This document shows, in pieces, positions 1 to 12,235 of a DNA stretch of 64,000 nt. A program made the position numbers and the translations under genes. Every line of letters starts with the position of its first letter. Within the stretch, counting starts at the first letter, position 1. This DNA is from Helicostylum pulchrum (Eukaryota > Mucoromycota > Mucoromycetes > Mucorales > Mucoraceae). The DNA lies in assembly GCA_025677825.1 (NCBI GenBank), contig JAIXMO010000033.1, positions 293,522 to 357,521 of the forward strand, given 5' to 3'. Under the pieces are notes generated by a model, which was given only the letters and a program-made list of their open reading frames with translations, had not been told where the DNA came from and did no database searches.

Positions 1-847
1 GATTTTTACCAAACATGTCGCGTACTGTCTCAACAACCATTGACGCGATCCTTTCTTTTTTCGACAATGGTAAGCCTAGCAACATATTTGATACTTTGTC
101 TACTAGCGCATCATGATCGAATCCTCCAAGCTTACAATCTAAATTGTTTAAATCGCTAATATATTTTTCTTTTACAGGTTCATACTCTAGAATTGACTGT
201 TCGTAAAATGATTGTAGTTCGGTTCGTACTCGATCTTTGCAATTTTCTATTTCCTGGATTAATTGCAGTCTGTCCGCTTTTTCAGAGTTTAGTTCAACTA
301 ATTCTTGTTTAATATGATTTACTTGTTGAAGATAAGGTTGCATATCAAATGCATTATCTACACTCATATCGTCTGGTGGTACTAGAGATTTATTTAATCT
401 GCCTTCAATATTCGTAGCATCTACTAGTTTGCCAGTCATTTCTCTTATAATTCCATCTCGTAAATCATCAAGCCTATTCTATATATGTAAATACCATGCC
501 CCTTTTTTTTTGGGTGACACCTTACCGTTGTCTTTTGACCTCACTAACTGAACGCATATCTTTCATAGCGTCCCCTAAAATAATAAAAATACCGTTCATA
601 CAATGGACGTTGTGGTTGTCTAGAAATATAACTTACTTAGTCGTGTGCGTTCTTGGTCATCATATCGATTCAACTTTTTCAAGATTTGCTTTGAATCTCT
701 GTAATGCCTGATCTTTTCTTTTTCAAGGCGAAGCGATCCAGCTATTACAATAGCCTCTTTAAACCTGTTTGTGGTTAGTAATTCAAGAAAACATATAGAG
801 TTTGGTACTTACCGTGTAATGTAATCAGAAGAATCTTTTGAATCCAT
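1..847 (-). CDS. Hypothetical coiled-coil protein, 5' part only
   Basis: Exons 847-813, 764-637, 574-526 and 473-1; the gene runs off the left edge. The three introns have GT-AG ends and join in frame, starting MDSKDSSDYITRFKEAIVIA. The visible part (about 225 residues) is charged and rich in Glu, Lys, Leu and Gln, with heptad-like stretches around LQLIQEIENCKDRVRTEL, so a coiled coil is likely. I recognise no catalytic motif or named family. The small 5' exons and good splice sites support a real gene; the C-terminus and function cannot be judged here. Confidence 0.6.
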
Positions 848-2127
848 ATTCGAAAGCAACCTATTTTTTTTCGTAAAAAAAAGCTTTTTTTTTTTATATG
901 CCAAAAAAGGAGAGGCGATAGAAGCCCCGCTTACTGTTCACTCAGTTCCTGGCACGCAGCCACTAAAAAGAAACCAATAAAATCATCATCCTACTGCATA
1001 CCCACTGTCCATTTCAGCTAAATAAAACTTCTGAGCATCGGTGACTACCCTTAAATAATGCAATCAATTACAATTTTTAATCAATTATGAAACAGCAGAA
1101 ATAATCTTCAATTGCGTTGAGAAGAAATCCCAACAATGACTAGGTTTTAAGCGTTACCCCTTTTTTTTAAGATGAGTCTCGTGTCACTTTACTCAACAAA
1201 GACAAAAGAAAATATTGATTCTGCTCCATATTCAATGATTATATCTTTTAATAATCCGTTCTGAAAGATGCAAGCACTGCTACAAAAAATAAATGTCATT
1301 ATATTTTAAAATTGCATATTTGGTTTGAACTTTTTTCAGCACCTGCCCTTTGGCGTTATTTTTACTGCATGCTATGTGATAAACTGAATAAGTGATTAAT
1401 GTACTAACAGCACAATGCAGGAGAAAATAGTATTTATATCTGGTATGTACGATGAGAAACAGCTTGATAGTCTTTGTCGCCAATGTATAAAGATGAAGCG
1501 CTTCGATTTAAACGCACGGGCTTTTCTTTATTTGTTATCCAAACATTTCTCAGTGTTTATCATATAAGTAGGATGGTTAAAAGAGAAAGAAATCAATTGT
1601 AATTTCTAGTGTTTGATGAGGCTTTATTGTAACCAGGTTTCACCATGATTTTTTATTTATTTTTGGCTTAAGTTTTACTGGTTAATTGAACGTTCTATCC
1701 CCCAATTGCAGAACCAACACGAGCGTTTGCTAAAAAAAATCATTGTTTACACGTAAGTAGTCTTCTTTTTTTTATGAACCAATGCATGTAACAATTGCAT
1801 TATCTATTTCGTACTTGATTGCGCAACTCCGTCTGAGAAAAGCGATACAGTTTTCTTGAGGATCTTTCAATTTAATGTCTTACAAAAAAAACACATTAGT
1901 AAACTGAGTAACCCTTGGTGTGAGCAAGATACCATTATTTCTTGTTTTTCTTGTACTACAGAAGCATGATTGACTTTGAACACTACAAACAAGTGTTTCG
2001 TTGAATGATTAAATATCACAAAGCATATAGTATTTACTTGTTTATTTTGGGTTTATTTGAGCAAGGTTACTACAAGTAACAGTAGCACTTTTATAGAAAA
2101 GAAAGATATGGTATAGGCAAGCTTTTT

Positions 2128-2400
2128 TTAAAAAAATTCCCCGAATACGATCCCTCTTGTTTTCTTTAAGAAAAATGAGGGTTGAATAGAAGTGCATTCA
2201 ACTAACCGCCGACCTTTTCCATCCTGAGGACGGCACATACTCAAAATATTGAGGGTAGGGCAGAATAAAAGTGCTGCCTGGTTATATACGCCATCACAGT
2301 CGCGATGGACCACATTTGAGCATTTGTAACAAGCGCTCTTATGCACGGCGGTTGCATTAAGAAGGGCAGTATCCTTTTGTACTGACATGAAAATAAAACA
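2128..2400 (-). pseudogene. Possible zinc-ribbon/RuvC-III remnant of a TnpB-like gene
   Basis: The minus-strand frame contains CYKCSNVVHRDCDGVYNQAA followed about 20 residues later by a Gly/Arg-rich GKGRRLVECT tail. A CxxC pair followed closely by an RD-x-(D/N)-xx-xN pattern is how the end of TnpB/Fanzor nucleases looks, where the RuvC-III aspartate sits in an RDxNAAxN context. No upstream nuclease domain is visible and the fragment is short, so this is a decayed piece at best. A chance match cannot be excluded. Confidence 0.3.
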
Positions 2401-2562
2401 AAAACGATAGAAAAAAGTAGAATAATCAATATAAGATATAAGCTTTTTTAAAAGACGCTCATAAGAAAAAAACAATTCTAATGGTCACTAATGGTACGTG
2501 TTCTATACTTTTTGGCGTGTATCACATTTGTGTTTTCATTTTCATTATAAAAGGTTCGCTAA

Positions 2563-2625
2563 AAAGAAAGCGAGAAGTGTCATTAAAAAGTAAGCGAGAA
2601 GAAATCGCCAAAAGAAAGCGAGAAA
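2563..2625. repeat. Three-copy 24-bp-period GCGAGAA repeat
   Basis: The motif AAG(A/T)AAGCGAGAA(G/A) occurs three times, with its CGAGA core at 2571, 2595 and 2619, a spacing of 24 bases. It lies about 200 bases upstream of the anillin-like start codon. It could be a small tandem repeat or clustered binding sites in that gene's promoter; the sequence does not decide. Confidence 0.5.
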
Positions 2626-2822
2626 GATAAAGAAAAGAAAATTAGGTTTTTTTTCTTTTTTTTTTTCTCCTCCTTCTGTATTTGAGCAAGCAAATAGAAA
2701 TCATGTATTCCTGTACAATCGGAACGAAAGAGTGCAATATATAAAGAAACAACTCCGTTTTGGACCTCCCTTTCCCTCTTCTTCTTTTTTTACTTTTTTA
2801 TTATTATTATTATAAAAGATTT

Positions 2823-5800
2823 ATGGAACCTACGATAGAAGAAGCACTTGTGTCAGAATGGACAACAGCAGTTGAAGCACTTGATACAGATAGTATCCAA
2901 GAATTATTTGACATTCAACCTAGTTTATTATGGACACCATTAAAACCATTAGGTCATCTCGAAACTGATTTCGCTCACTTTATTGGACGCTTAAAAGAAC
3001 ACAAGATATTAGGTACCAGTATTCGACCTGTGTACGCGCTTCACCATATACTTTATGACTATGGTGTACCTGATGATGAGTGGGCACCTGAGCGTATTGA
3101 ACTTGTAGACTTCGTATTAAAGGTAAAAAGAAAAAGAAAAAATTTTAAATAAAAAATAGGGCATTGTTACACTAGATGAATAAACACTCTAGTTTAAATA
3201 GAATACAAAAGGAAATGAATTGAATACCTGTTTTTGGGGAGAGGAAGAAAATACGGTAATGCATTTAGCTTACTTTATCCAACAACCCGAGTTAATCCAA
3301 CAATTAAAAGAGTATGGAGCCTTAGAAACAATCACCAACAAGTTGGATCATTTACCTACAATTCAACCCCAAGTAAAATTATTAATTAGTAAACCAGCGC
3401 CCAAAGAACGTGTCTTGGCCACCAATAATGCGTCCGACCGATTTAAGCGATTACGTGAGTTGGCTGAATCTCCCAACTTGAACAAACCCGCTACCACCGA
3501 AAGACAAAACTCCACACGACGATACTTTCAACCTGGTCATCTTGAAGAAAGAAGACGTCGTGTTCTCAGTGAAGAAGAACAAGCAGAACTAGATAAAAAG
3601 AATTTATTACGTCAAAAGGAAGTCGACCAACTGGCACAACGATCTGCAGTCAAGAATAATCCATTATTTATAAAATTTGAAGAGGAACGCTTATTAAAAG
3701 AACAAAAACAGGCAAAACGAACACCGTCCATTACCGCCGCTTCGGCAGTAAGAGATCGAAAGAAGTTACTGGGTGCTGCCGATCAAATTAGACGTACCTC
3801 GAGAGTGATTAATTCGCTAAAGGATAGATCATATGTTACAACTAGTGTCTTTCGACAGACGCAGGAGACTGAACCCACTGTACATCATACCGGAAATACT
3901 TTACACGTTCCTACATTAGCTCAATTAAGAGCTGGATCGCCTAATCCTAATTTGAGTCCTAGTGTTAGTCCTAGTGTCAGTCCTAGTGTCAGTCCTTATG
4001 TTAGTCCTCATACTAGTGATAACGAAGAAGAAGAAGAAGATGATGATGACGAACAAAAGAAGACACCAAAAACAATCGAGGCAATTGAAACACCAAAGAA
4101 AATTGAAGAGGTAAAAGACCAAGTCGACGTTACGCCTAAAGAAACAGATACTGTCATCAACGTGGCTGACAGATTAATAGATGATAAAAAATCGAACGAA
4201 AAAAGACCTGAAAACAGTGCTAGTAACAATGATAAACGTGGTGTGACAGACGACGAATTAGAGTCACTTTCCGTGGGACGATTAGGGGAGCGCGAGCTAA
4301 ACGACCAATCCAAAAAAACCAAGAAAGAGATTGATATTGCGCTAAATAAGGTCAAGGATATTGTTAATGTGCATGAACGTTTATTTGATGAAAATGATGT
4401 TGAAATCGTACCTGTTGGAAAAAAATTCGCTGTTTGGAAAAAGGATGAAGACAGTGGTACCAATTCAGGTGAGACAGATATATATTTTTTAAAATGAAAA
4501 AACCAAAAAAAAAAAAAAGCTAATATAAAAATAAAAAATTCTAGATGATTCTTCAAGCTCTGTTAAGCGAGTGCCTAAAGAAACTATATCTGAAAAACAA
4601 CCTTTGGATGATGAAACAAAGGATCTTGAATTAAAGCAAAAGGAAGGTTCTCTTGAGCAAGTAAACCAAAGCCTTGTTGCTGAAAATCCAGAACCATCAT
4701 CAACAACCGCAATAAAAGAGAAATCTACTGTTGAAGTTAATAATATTACCCAAAAGAGCGAAACAAGCCCTAAACAGAAATCAGAAACTTTATCATCAAC
4801 AAATAACGCCACTTCATTAGACAAACACACATCATCTGAGGAAAAGGCTAAACTGACGAAACCTTCTTCTACTGCAGCAGCCAAAGAACTACCAAAAGAA
4901 TCCTTCGTTGTAAAAGGCAGAGTTCTTTTAGTAGACGAACAGGCTGCACTTAATGACCAAAATTCGTCTGTATCTGCAAAGGAAAAAACAGAATACAGCT
5001 ATCAGTACAAGAATGTGGCAAAAGATGAGCCAGTGACTGTAGTTGATACCGTAACGAAAGATTATAAACCCGTGGGCGGTGATCAATTAAAAGAGACGGA
5101 AAAGACCCGAGCCGTGTCTGATAATAAAGCAGCCGTTGTTACCACACCAAAGGATTCTAGTAGTCAATTGAAAGAGACAGAAAAGAAACGTTCGTTATCT
5201 GATAATACAACAACTGCTCCTAGTATAGTATCTGCTAGTGTCTCTGCATTAAACGATCGCCAGGCAAACGATACATTGAACAATAAATTATCAGAAAAAG
5301 AAACATCTCGTTATATCCCTAATGACACATCCATTGCATCCAAGTCAGTAACAAACGATGCAACATTTGGGAACACTTTGAAAGATACCGAAAAGCCACA
5401 ATTGATCAGTACTGCTAAAGTCGCTACTTCCGGTGTAATCGGTGCTGTGGTTGTGAACGAACTTGTCTCGTCGGACGCCTACTCTTCAACAGATAGCGAC
5501 TCTTCTGTAATTGTAGATACGCCTGTAGACGGTAAACCAGTTTCAGGTACTATTCAAATGCAAAGCAGCCTAGATCAAATCAACGACATATCTCCAAAAG
5601 AAAAGAGTGAACTTGATGTCAGTTCTATGACTGATACTACCACACGTTCGATTGCATTACCTCTTGACGATAATCAACTACAGGCCAATGATCGAAAGAT
5701 ATCTACGCCGTTATTTGACGACGAAATAAACGCTTCAGAGGATATACCTGGTCATGCAAACGAAGACGATGATATGGTCACGTCTTCCTTTTTAGACGAC

Positions 5801-8750
5801 CTTACGTTTGAAGACGACATTGTACCATCGATGCAAACAGACGGTGCTTCCAACCAACAACCTAAATCACTTGTAGAAAACGGGACTTCTCCTATACCAA
5901 CATTAACGAATCAAATTGAATCGAATCATGAGAAGTTAAGTCGTACAATGGTTGAACCTACTCCTCAATACGAAGGTACGATAAAAAAAGATTAAATAAA
6001 AAAAAAAGTAAAAGAAAAACTAACATTAACTTTAGATACATCTTCAGATGATGACGATTATAATGATGCAACACATACCCAATCTATAGACAAAGGCTCT
6101 AAGAGCACAGATACACTTTACACCAATACATTTAATTCCCTTGGATTCAATCATCCTAAAGAAGAAGAAGCTAGTCGAGTACTTCACCTTGAGCTTAATA
6201 CCAATAAAAGTCAAATGATGATAGAAGAAGAAAGCGATGAAGACGAAGCAACAACGCCTACTTTAGCAAACCCATACCAAAAAAAGATGGCAGAAGAAGA
6301 AAGCAGTAGTGAGGATGACGAAGATGATGAGAGTCGGCAAGAATGGCAATCTGCTTATAATGGTTTGGTAGCAGATCAGCAGCAACTTGAGTTTGAGGAC
6401 GATGTCTTGCAACATCAGCAACGTAGAGAATTACGCGGTAGAGAGTCCATGTCTTCTGATTTAGACGAGACCAGTATCCTTCAAACGCTGTCTTATCAAA
6501 ATGAAAGTAGGGCAAGTAAGTGGGGTAGCAAAAGGCAGAGTGGAAGTCAGCGTAATCATTGGTCTGTAGGCATACAAGATGCAACCATGAAGCGAGAATC
6601 TATGCTGAGTAAAAGTGAAAGTATAGCTGCATCCAGTGAAGCAGGAAGTGAACAATGGTTTGATCCTGAAGAAACATGGAACGAACAAGAAGAATTGAGA
6701 AGACAATCCGTGCTAGTTAGCGGATTCCATGCCGCACAGGAAGAAGAATCGTACGATAATGACTATTATTACCGACACAGTGGATCTTCCATCAATACCA
6801 ACTCAGAAACCTATTCATATAAAAACTCTAACTCCACCGAAAATACTGCATTAGATGAAGAAGATGAAGATGAAGATGAACGTAAACAAAACGATTTATA
6901 TCGACAAGAAATATTAGAGGAGGAAGATGATTACTATTCCACTAATCTCCATACCATTAATAACGCATCCAAGACACGAGGAGAAAGTAGTTATTACCAT
7001 GGAGGACAAACAGACAATGAACAAGAGGAAGGAGAGATTGTTGTATTTATGGATCAATTCTCTTCGCCACCTGAACCCGTCAAGACGAGACAAATGCAAT
7101 CAAATCAAGCATCTGAAGGTATTACTGCTTCATTTTATAATAACAGTAGTTCAACAGCCCATATTATTGAACAACCAAAGCCAGTTACCATCACCAACTT
7201 TTCCACATCCACTTTATCTGTAAATAACCAACGAGAAGATGATGAAATTTCATTGATCAAGGTACCCTCTCGTACCGTAGCTATTGCCGAAGCCGGTAGT
7301 AAACAAGAGTACGTTCCTCATGACCCCGATAACCCACGTGTGGAAGATATTTCGCATTATATGAATAAGCTACCTACATTTGAAAAGGGAAATACAGATA
7401 CCGCCGTACATGGTGGATCTGCATTTGATACATCCGCCGCAGATACAGTCAGTGACAATGAACCCACCGTCGTAAAACGAGTCATCTCTACCAGCCAACA
7501 AAACGGTCAACCATTAGAACAAAGTCGTGGTATTCCTAACGCTCATGAAATCAATACCGAGTTTAGTATGTTTGTAGATAAACGAATCAGTAATGAAGAT
7601 CATCCTTACAAGGTATCCATGTCTTCTATCGACGCTTCCAGGTTTGGAAAAATGTATATTGGCGTTAGTGGAGCTCATAATATGCTGTTACCGTTACCAA
7701 AAGAAATTACATATGTAAGATGTGTCATTAGTGATGGTGAGTATGAGTACATGTCCAGGTACGAGATCCTGGGGCCCCAGATATTAATGGATTATGAGTG
7801 TATCATTGATACAAAGCCTGGTATGATCATTACTGTCTCGCTGCATGTACGACCTGATTATCATGTTAAACCAAGAACGGGTTGGAGTCGATGGTTTACG
7901 TCTATTCGAAAGCAAAAGGAACATTTATCGGGATATGTGCACCCAGAGGATGGAGCAATTGGACAGACGCGATTTGCAGTAGATCATATGGTACCTGGAT
8001 GTCATAAAAAGACGTACGAAGCACACTTTGATTGTTTTAATTCGTGGTATGCTAGAACAAATCGAGAGAGAGCAAGACGTGAACAGTTTGGTGATGATGA
8101 AGATTTCTTAAAGATTGTTGGTAAATTAAATGTCGAAATGTTATATTTACCTGTATCCAATCCATCCGTGGTAAAAAAATTAATATTGTATTTGTTTGCT
8201 ACTGAAAAAATTTTATTAATTATTTATGTGTGTGTAGCCTGTACCGAGAAGTTTAAGAGAATGTGATTTAACTTTAAAGATTCGACAATGGCATGATACT
8301 TGTTGGCAGAGTGGGTACTTATCGACAAGACGTCAAGGATTAAAGGTAAATTTATAAACTACGAAAAAAAAGGTTTTTTTTTTCTAATAAAAAAAAAAAC
8401 TTTACGAATAGATCTGGGAACGACATTATTATCGATTAATTGGTAGCCAACTGATCGGATATACATCAGATGGGTTAGATAGACAAGTATGGGATCACTA
8501 TAATATGTCAGACGTGTTACAACTTAGTGCAGCAGCGGACAAAGTGATTGTGACATTATTAGAAGACGATGAAAAAGTATTTAGTCAAGAATCAATTCAT
8601 GCAGAAAACCACAAAGGATTTTTCCGACTTGCATTTCCAGATTATCACTTGGATTGTGTCAGTGATGATTTAGAAGAAAGTGAAGAATGGGTAAAGACAT
8701 TGAAATCAATGATTGGGCGTGTACCTTTACGTCTCCCATTTTCAGATTAA
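2823..8750 (+). CDS. Anillin/Bud4-like septation protein with C-terminal PH domain
   Basis: Exons 2823-3122, 3202-4468, 4545-5975, 6036-8170, 8238-8345 and 8412-8750 join in phase to 1859 aa. The N-terminus (about 1-150) looks ankyrin-like: ENTVMHLAYFIQQPELIQQL. A long disordered, acidic, Ser/Thr-rich middle follows, including SPSVSP repeats near residue 345. About 1510-1700 resembles the anillin homology region (FGKMYIGVSGAHNMLLPLPK). About 1733-1850 is a PH domain (SGYLSTRRQGLK, then IWERHYYRLIGSQLIGY) ending in EEWVKTLKSMIG. Fungal members (Bud4, Mid2, Int1) organise septins and the contractile ring at division sites through this C-terminal pair. The start is the first ATG before the ankyrin-like part; an upstream in-frame TTG is unlikely to be used. 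The exact orthologue name is uncertain. Confidence 0.85.
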
Positions 8751-8776
8751 ACAATAATAAAAAAAAAGTATTTTAT

Positions 8777-9526
8777 TTAAGCACCTTTGTACTTGTACTT
8801 GGATTTTTCTAGTTCGTCTAAACCTTCTTGTACTTGATTGATCATGTAAAGAGCAGTATAAAACATACCCAACACTAAAAGAGGTACAGACCAATAAATA
8901 AATTCAATCATAGACCCTCCGTAGAGTAATGACATGCATGGTGCCATAAAGCCAGTGATGATGGATGAAAGGACAACGCCTGAGGTATATTGATCTTTTA
9001 AGCTTAAACTTTCTAATAATCCGAAAATATTCATTTTGCACTTGATTACAAGAGCAAAAATGGATGTACCGATTGATACAATACTGGATAAAGCAGCTAA
9101 TGTAGGTATTGGTAATACACTTGCAGTAGGCGTAGAGAATACTTGGGATATAGGGATAATAGGGGTATCGCTTTGGAATAAGATATGAAAAAAGCTAACA
9201 TAAAACTTGTTTAAAAAAAAGGTTTTCTTTTGCAAAGGTTATTTAAACTTACAGAGCAGAGGCAATACATCCAATAATAATCAGTCCTCGCTATTTATAA
9301 AAAGGTAAATAACAGTAGCTTTTACTTTTTATATACAACTTACTTGGATAGTGAGATTAGCTGTGTTGTTTTGATCGCGAAGAGTTTGAAGTAGTTGTTC
9401 TTGCTCTTTAATTATATTTTAGTTTAGAAGCGTAATAAAACTTTTCTTTTCTGGTTTACCTTGTTCGTCTAAAAACTCTGCTTCATCCTCGACATTTCTG
9501 TTTTTTCTGTTATGTAAACCTTCCAT
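8777..9526 (-). CDS. Small four-pass membrane protein, function unknown
   Basis: Exons 9526-9460, 9405-9344, 9290-9253 and 9194-8777 give 194 aa, starting MEGLHNRKNRNVEDEAEFLD. A charged, Gln-rich N-terminus precedes four hydrophobic segments, for example LIIIGCIASALFFHILF (about 44-61), LAALSSIVSIGTSIFALVI, VVLSSIITGFMAPCMSLLY and YWSVPLLVLGMFYTALYMI. The tail is lysine-rich (ELEKSKYKYKGA). Both ends of the last three introns fit GT-AG and the frame is continuous. It lies tail to tail with the anillin-like gene, 26 bases between stops. I do not recognise the family. Confidence 0.75.
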
Positions 9527-10261
9527 CTTAAGTACGAATAAATAAAAGAAGATTCTGTCCCAGAGCCGAATCTTTTTATTTATTTTTGGTTCCGAAAAAG
9601 CGTCATTTGAATAAACTATTTCTGGATGGTTTGATACATAAATGCTGTATTTAGGTAAAATAGGCTGTATTTCCTTTTCATTATTCGATGAATGCTGGTG
9701 AATGCTGGTAAATATAAGCTGCTCTTGGAGTATTTTTTTTCTCGACAAAGCATACTAATTTTGGTCTGTACTGGTTCATTATACGGGACTACAAGACTCG
9801 TTTTCCTTTCACTCACGTCTCTTGTAACCACATTCTTATGTTGGGCGGATCTATCTACGTAAATTATAGCACATGCTTCGATAATGATATAACTCTTTGC
9901 TGTCCAGTAACTTTTTTTTTTTTTTCGGCATCAATTATGCTGGAAGGATCATGCAGGATTTTTTATTTTTCACGTGTTTTCAGCAATTTTTTTGACTTTC
10001 TTGCGTGAACAGATTGCTGACGTGTATAAATAAATCACATGAGCAAACAAGAGCCTATTTTATCAACCTATTTATTTTATTTTATTTTTATGCACCTATT
10101 TTCTTTATTCATTTTTATCGTGTATTCCTGTAAGTATTTTTTTATGTAAGCATCTTTTTAGAGTATATATCTTATTTTATTTTATTATTCAGCGTTTTTT
10201 GCTTTCCTTCTTAAACCGATCGCCGTGTTTAAGAGTACTTCTTGTTGCGAGTATTCCAAAT
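9527..10261. other. Intergenic region
   Basis: No supported gene. The stretch 9950-10130 is very T-rich. A short ATG exon with a signal-like hydrophobic start (MHLFSLFIFIVYS) begins at 10090 with a GTAAGT donor at 10130, but joining it to the acceptor at 10192 gives an early stop. On the minus strand, about 10324-10198 is also open and ends in a Lys-rich tail, so the coding strand here is ambiguous. Confidence 0.4.
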
Positions 10262-12133
10262 ATGGTCCATCCGACTGTGATATCGTATAGATATCGGTCT
10301 ACTTCTTCTTGGTACTTTATAAAGGTATGTAAAAAATAATTCACTACACTTTTTGTTCTAGACGTGTAAATAGAACATGTATCAAGAGCTCTTCTATATT
10401 TTTTTTTAAAAAAAAAAGAACTTTACTATAACATCCTTTACAATAGGTCCTAATTTATAAGAAGAGACGAGGTTCGGCTATTCGTCGCTCTCGTTTACGA
10501 GTTCGTCTATTCGTTGACTCTTGTCCAGGTGCACTTCGTTGTGCACGCCCTAGACCTCTCCGCTTTTCTGGATGTTCTTCTTCTTTCCGTTTCTCTTCCT
10601 CTTTGGCTGAGTACCAGAAAGCGTTCTGTTGTCCTCAGCTGCCTCTAGGTTTGCAACTAGACCCATTAAAAATATTTTCGTATTCTAAACGCGTTCATAA
10701 TAGTAATGTTGTCAACAACAACGCCCCGGCTGTAAGCAACTTCAGTTGTAAAAAAGTAAAAACTACTATTACGGTAAATTGGAATTTGTATTGCAAATAA
10801 ACGTAAAGACGTATTGATTTTTATTCTGACTATAGCCTGCGAAGAGAGGTGGAGAGGAGGTATACATCTATCTATTTTCCTAATATAAATGCTAACTTCG
10901 TATTTCTTGTTCGAGCCAGATACTAGAAGGCGGGGATAAAGTAAGTAGTTTAAAAAACATTAACCATCCCTATCAAAGAGAAAAAAAACTCACTCTTATC
11001 TTAAATTCTTATAGCACCAAAAAATTTCAGATGTAAGTACATCCTTTCACAAGCATTTTATATACATACTATAATTGTGGATCTAAATATTCATAACCTT
11101 TGATTATTAACACACTTAACCACGTAGGATCCTTTTAACAATAAGGAGGTAAATGCTGATGAGGAAGACGAAGAGGAGACTGACGACAATGAGGAGGACG
11201 AAATCGAAGATGGCGATGTACCACTGGATATAGAAAAAAATCTCATCATTAATGATATCAACATTTCTGTTAAAATTAACGAGTGTGTTAGAGCTTCCTC
11301 ACATATTGATAAACTCGAGAACCAGGAGTAAGTTATACATTGAATGTGATATATACACGCTATATATTCACACTTTTTGATTATTATTTTGTAGTCTGCT
11401 TTGCTGCTTTATTTTGACAAGTACATATTTACTACAGGTAAATCTATACCGCGTGTATTTTCCCTATTTTACCATCATCTGATTCAACTGTCATTGAAAT
11501 CTTCTCATTCATATAAGTAGACATTCTTATTCCTTTCAAATAATAAAATCTTTTGCTTTACTTTTAACAATTTTATTGGCTTATTAATATATTAGCAAAT
11601 ATATCAGAATGTACTGTATATTATAGTACTCATCGATATTTTCAGTTTATTAAGATACAATATAATCGATAATACGCCTGACTCTTCTTCTTATGTCAAA
11701 GATCTCTTGGGTAAAGAGTGGGAGTTGTTCTCTGCTTCTCTTGTACAGTATTATTCACTTTATAATGATGTCAGCCGTATCAAAAATAAGGTCGATACAA
11801 TCACTTTTAACTGCGTAAGTCTACAAAATATTCATACATTCATCACCCATACTTATATAACCTTTCTAGAGAACATTAAGTAGTCTGTTAGTCTCTTATA
11901 AAGAGAAAAAAGCAGCGATAAAATTACAAAGCTGTCCGGATATAAAACAAGCATTAAAAGTTATAAAAATTTTGTAAGTATGAAGAGTTACTCACTGCAT
12001 TTGCTAAAAATGTTGTCTCTGACTGACATTTTGTTATTTATACAGTACTGCGCTTAAAATACGAAATAAAAATCATGTTACTGATAAAAGGCAAACCGAA
12101 ATGGGATATATTATACTGTACTTATTTTATTAG
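10262..12133 (+). CDS. Doubtful nine-exon hypothetical gene
   Basis: A phase-consistent chain of GT-AG exons: 10262-10324, 10447-10773, 10836-10859, 10920-10940, 11015-11032, 11128-11327, 11646-11814, 11870-11973 and 12046-12133, giving 337 aa. The 3' half is the better part: an acidic stretch (ADEEDEEETDDNEEDEIEDG) followed by a helical C-terminal region (YVKDLLGKEWELFSASLVQY). The 5' half is Arg/Ser-rich, and its antisense strand is equally open, so exons 1-2 may be wrong. No family is recognised. The intron 11328-11645 contains one copy of a dispersed repeat. It may be a lineage-specific repeated gene or a relic. Confidence 0.35.
11346..11608. repeat. Dispersed repeat, copy A (inside an intron)
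   Basis: The segment starting GTGATATATACACGCTATAT and ending near AGCAAATATATCA matches 40044-40388 over nearly its whole length, with scattered substitutions. This copy lacks a stretch of about 95 bases present in copy B at about 40161-40255, so it carries a deletion or the other an insertion; a TCC sits on both sides of the break. It lies wholly within the intron 11328-11645 of the doubtful gene here. Confidence 0.85.
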
Positions 12134-12196
12134 AGTGTACTAGAATAAAATAAATAAATAATGCCTACAACGTTATCACTACTGAAACCATGTCTC

Positions 12197-12235
<39 letters not shown>

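Larger units (their letters stand above)
848..2822. other. Intergenic region with possible transposon remnant
   Basis: Almost 2 kb of AT-rich DNA without a convincing gene. The only protein-like stretch is on the minus strand at about 2128-2400 and is listed separately. T-rich and A-rich runs lie at 861-895 and 2645-2670. The last 250 bases hold a three-copy GCGAGAA motif, also listed, upstream of the anillin-like gene. Confidence 0.6.

Noticed and set aside
4008..4556. 182-residue minus-strand open frame inside the anillin-like gene
   Set aside because: It is antisense to an exon with strong coding character, is rich in Ser/Phe from the reverse of acidic codons, and has no motif.
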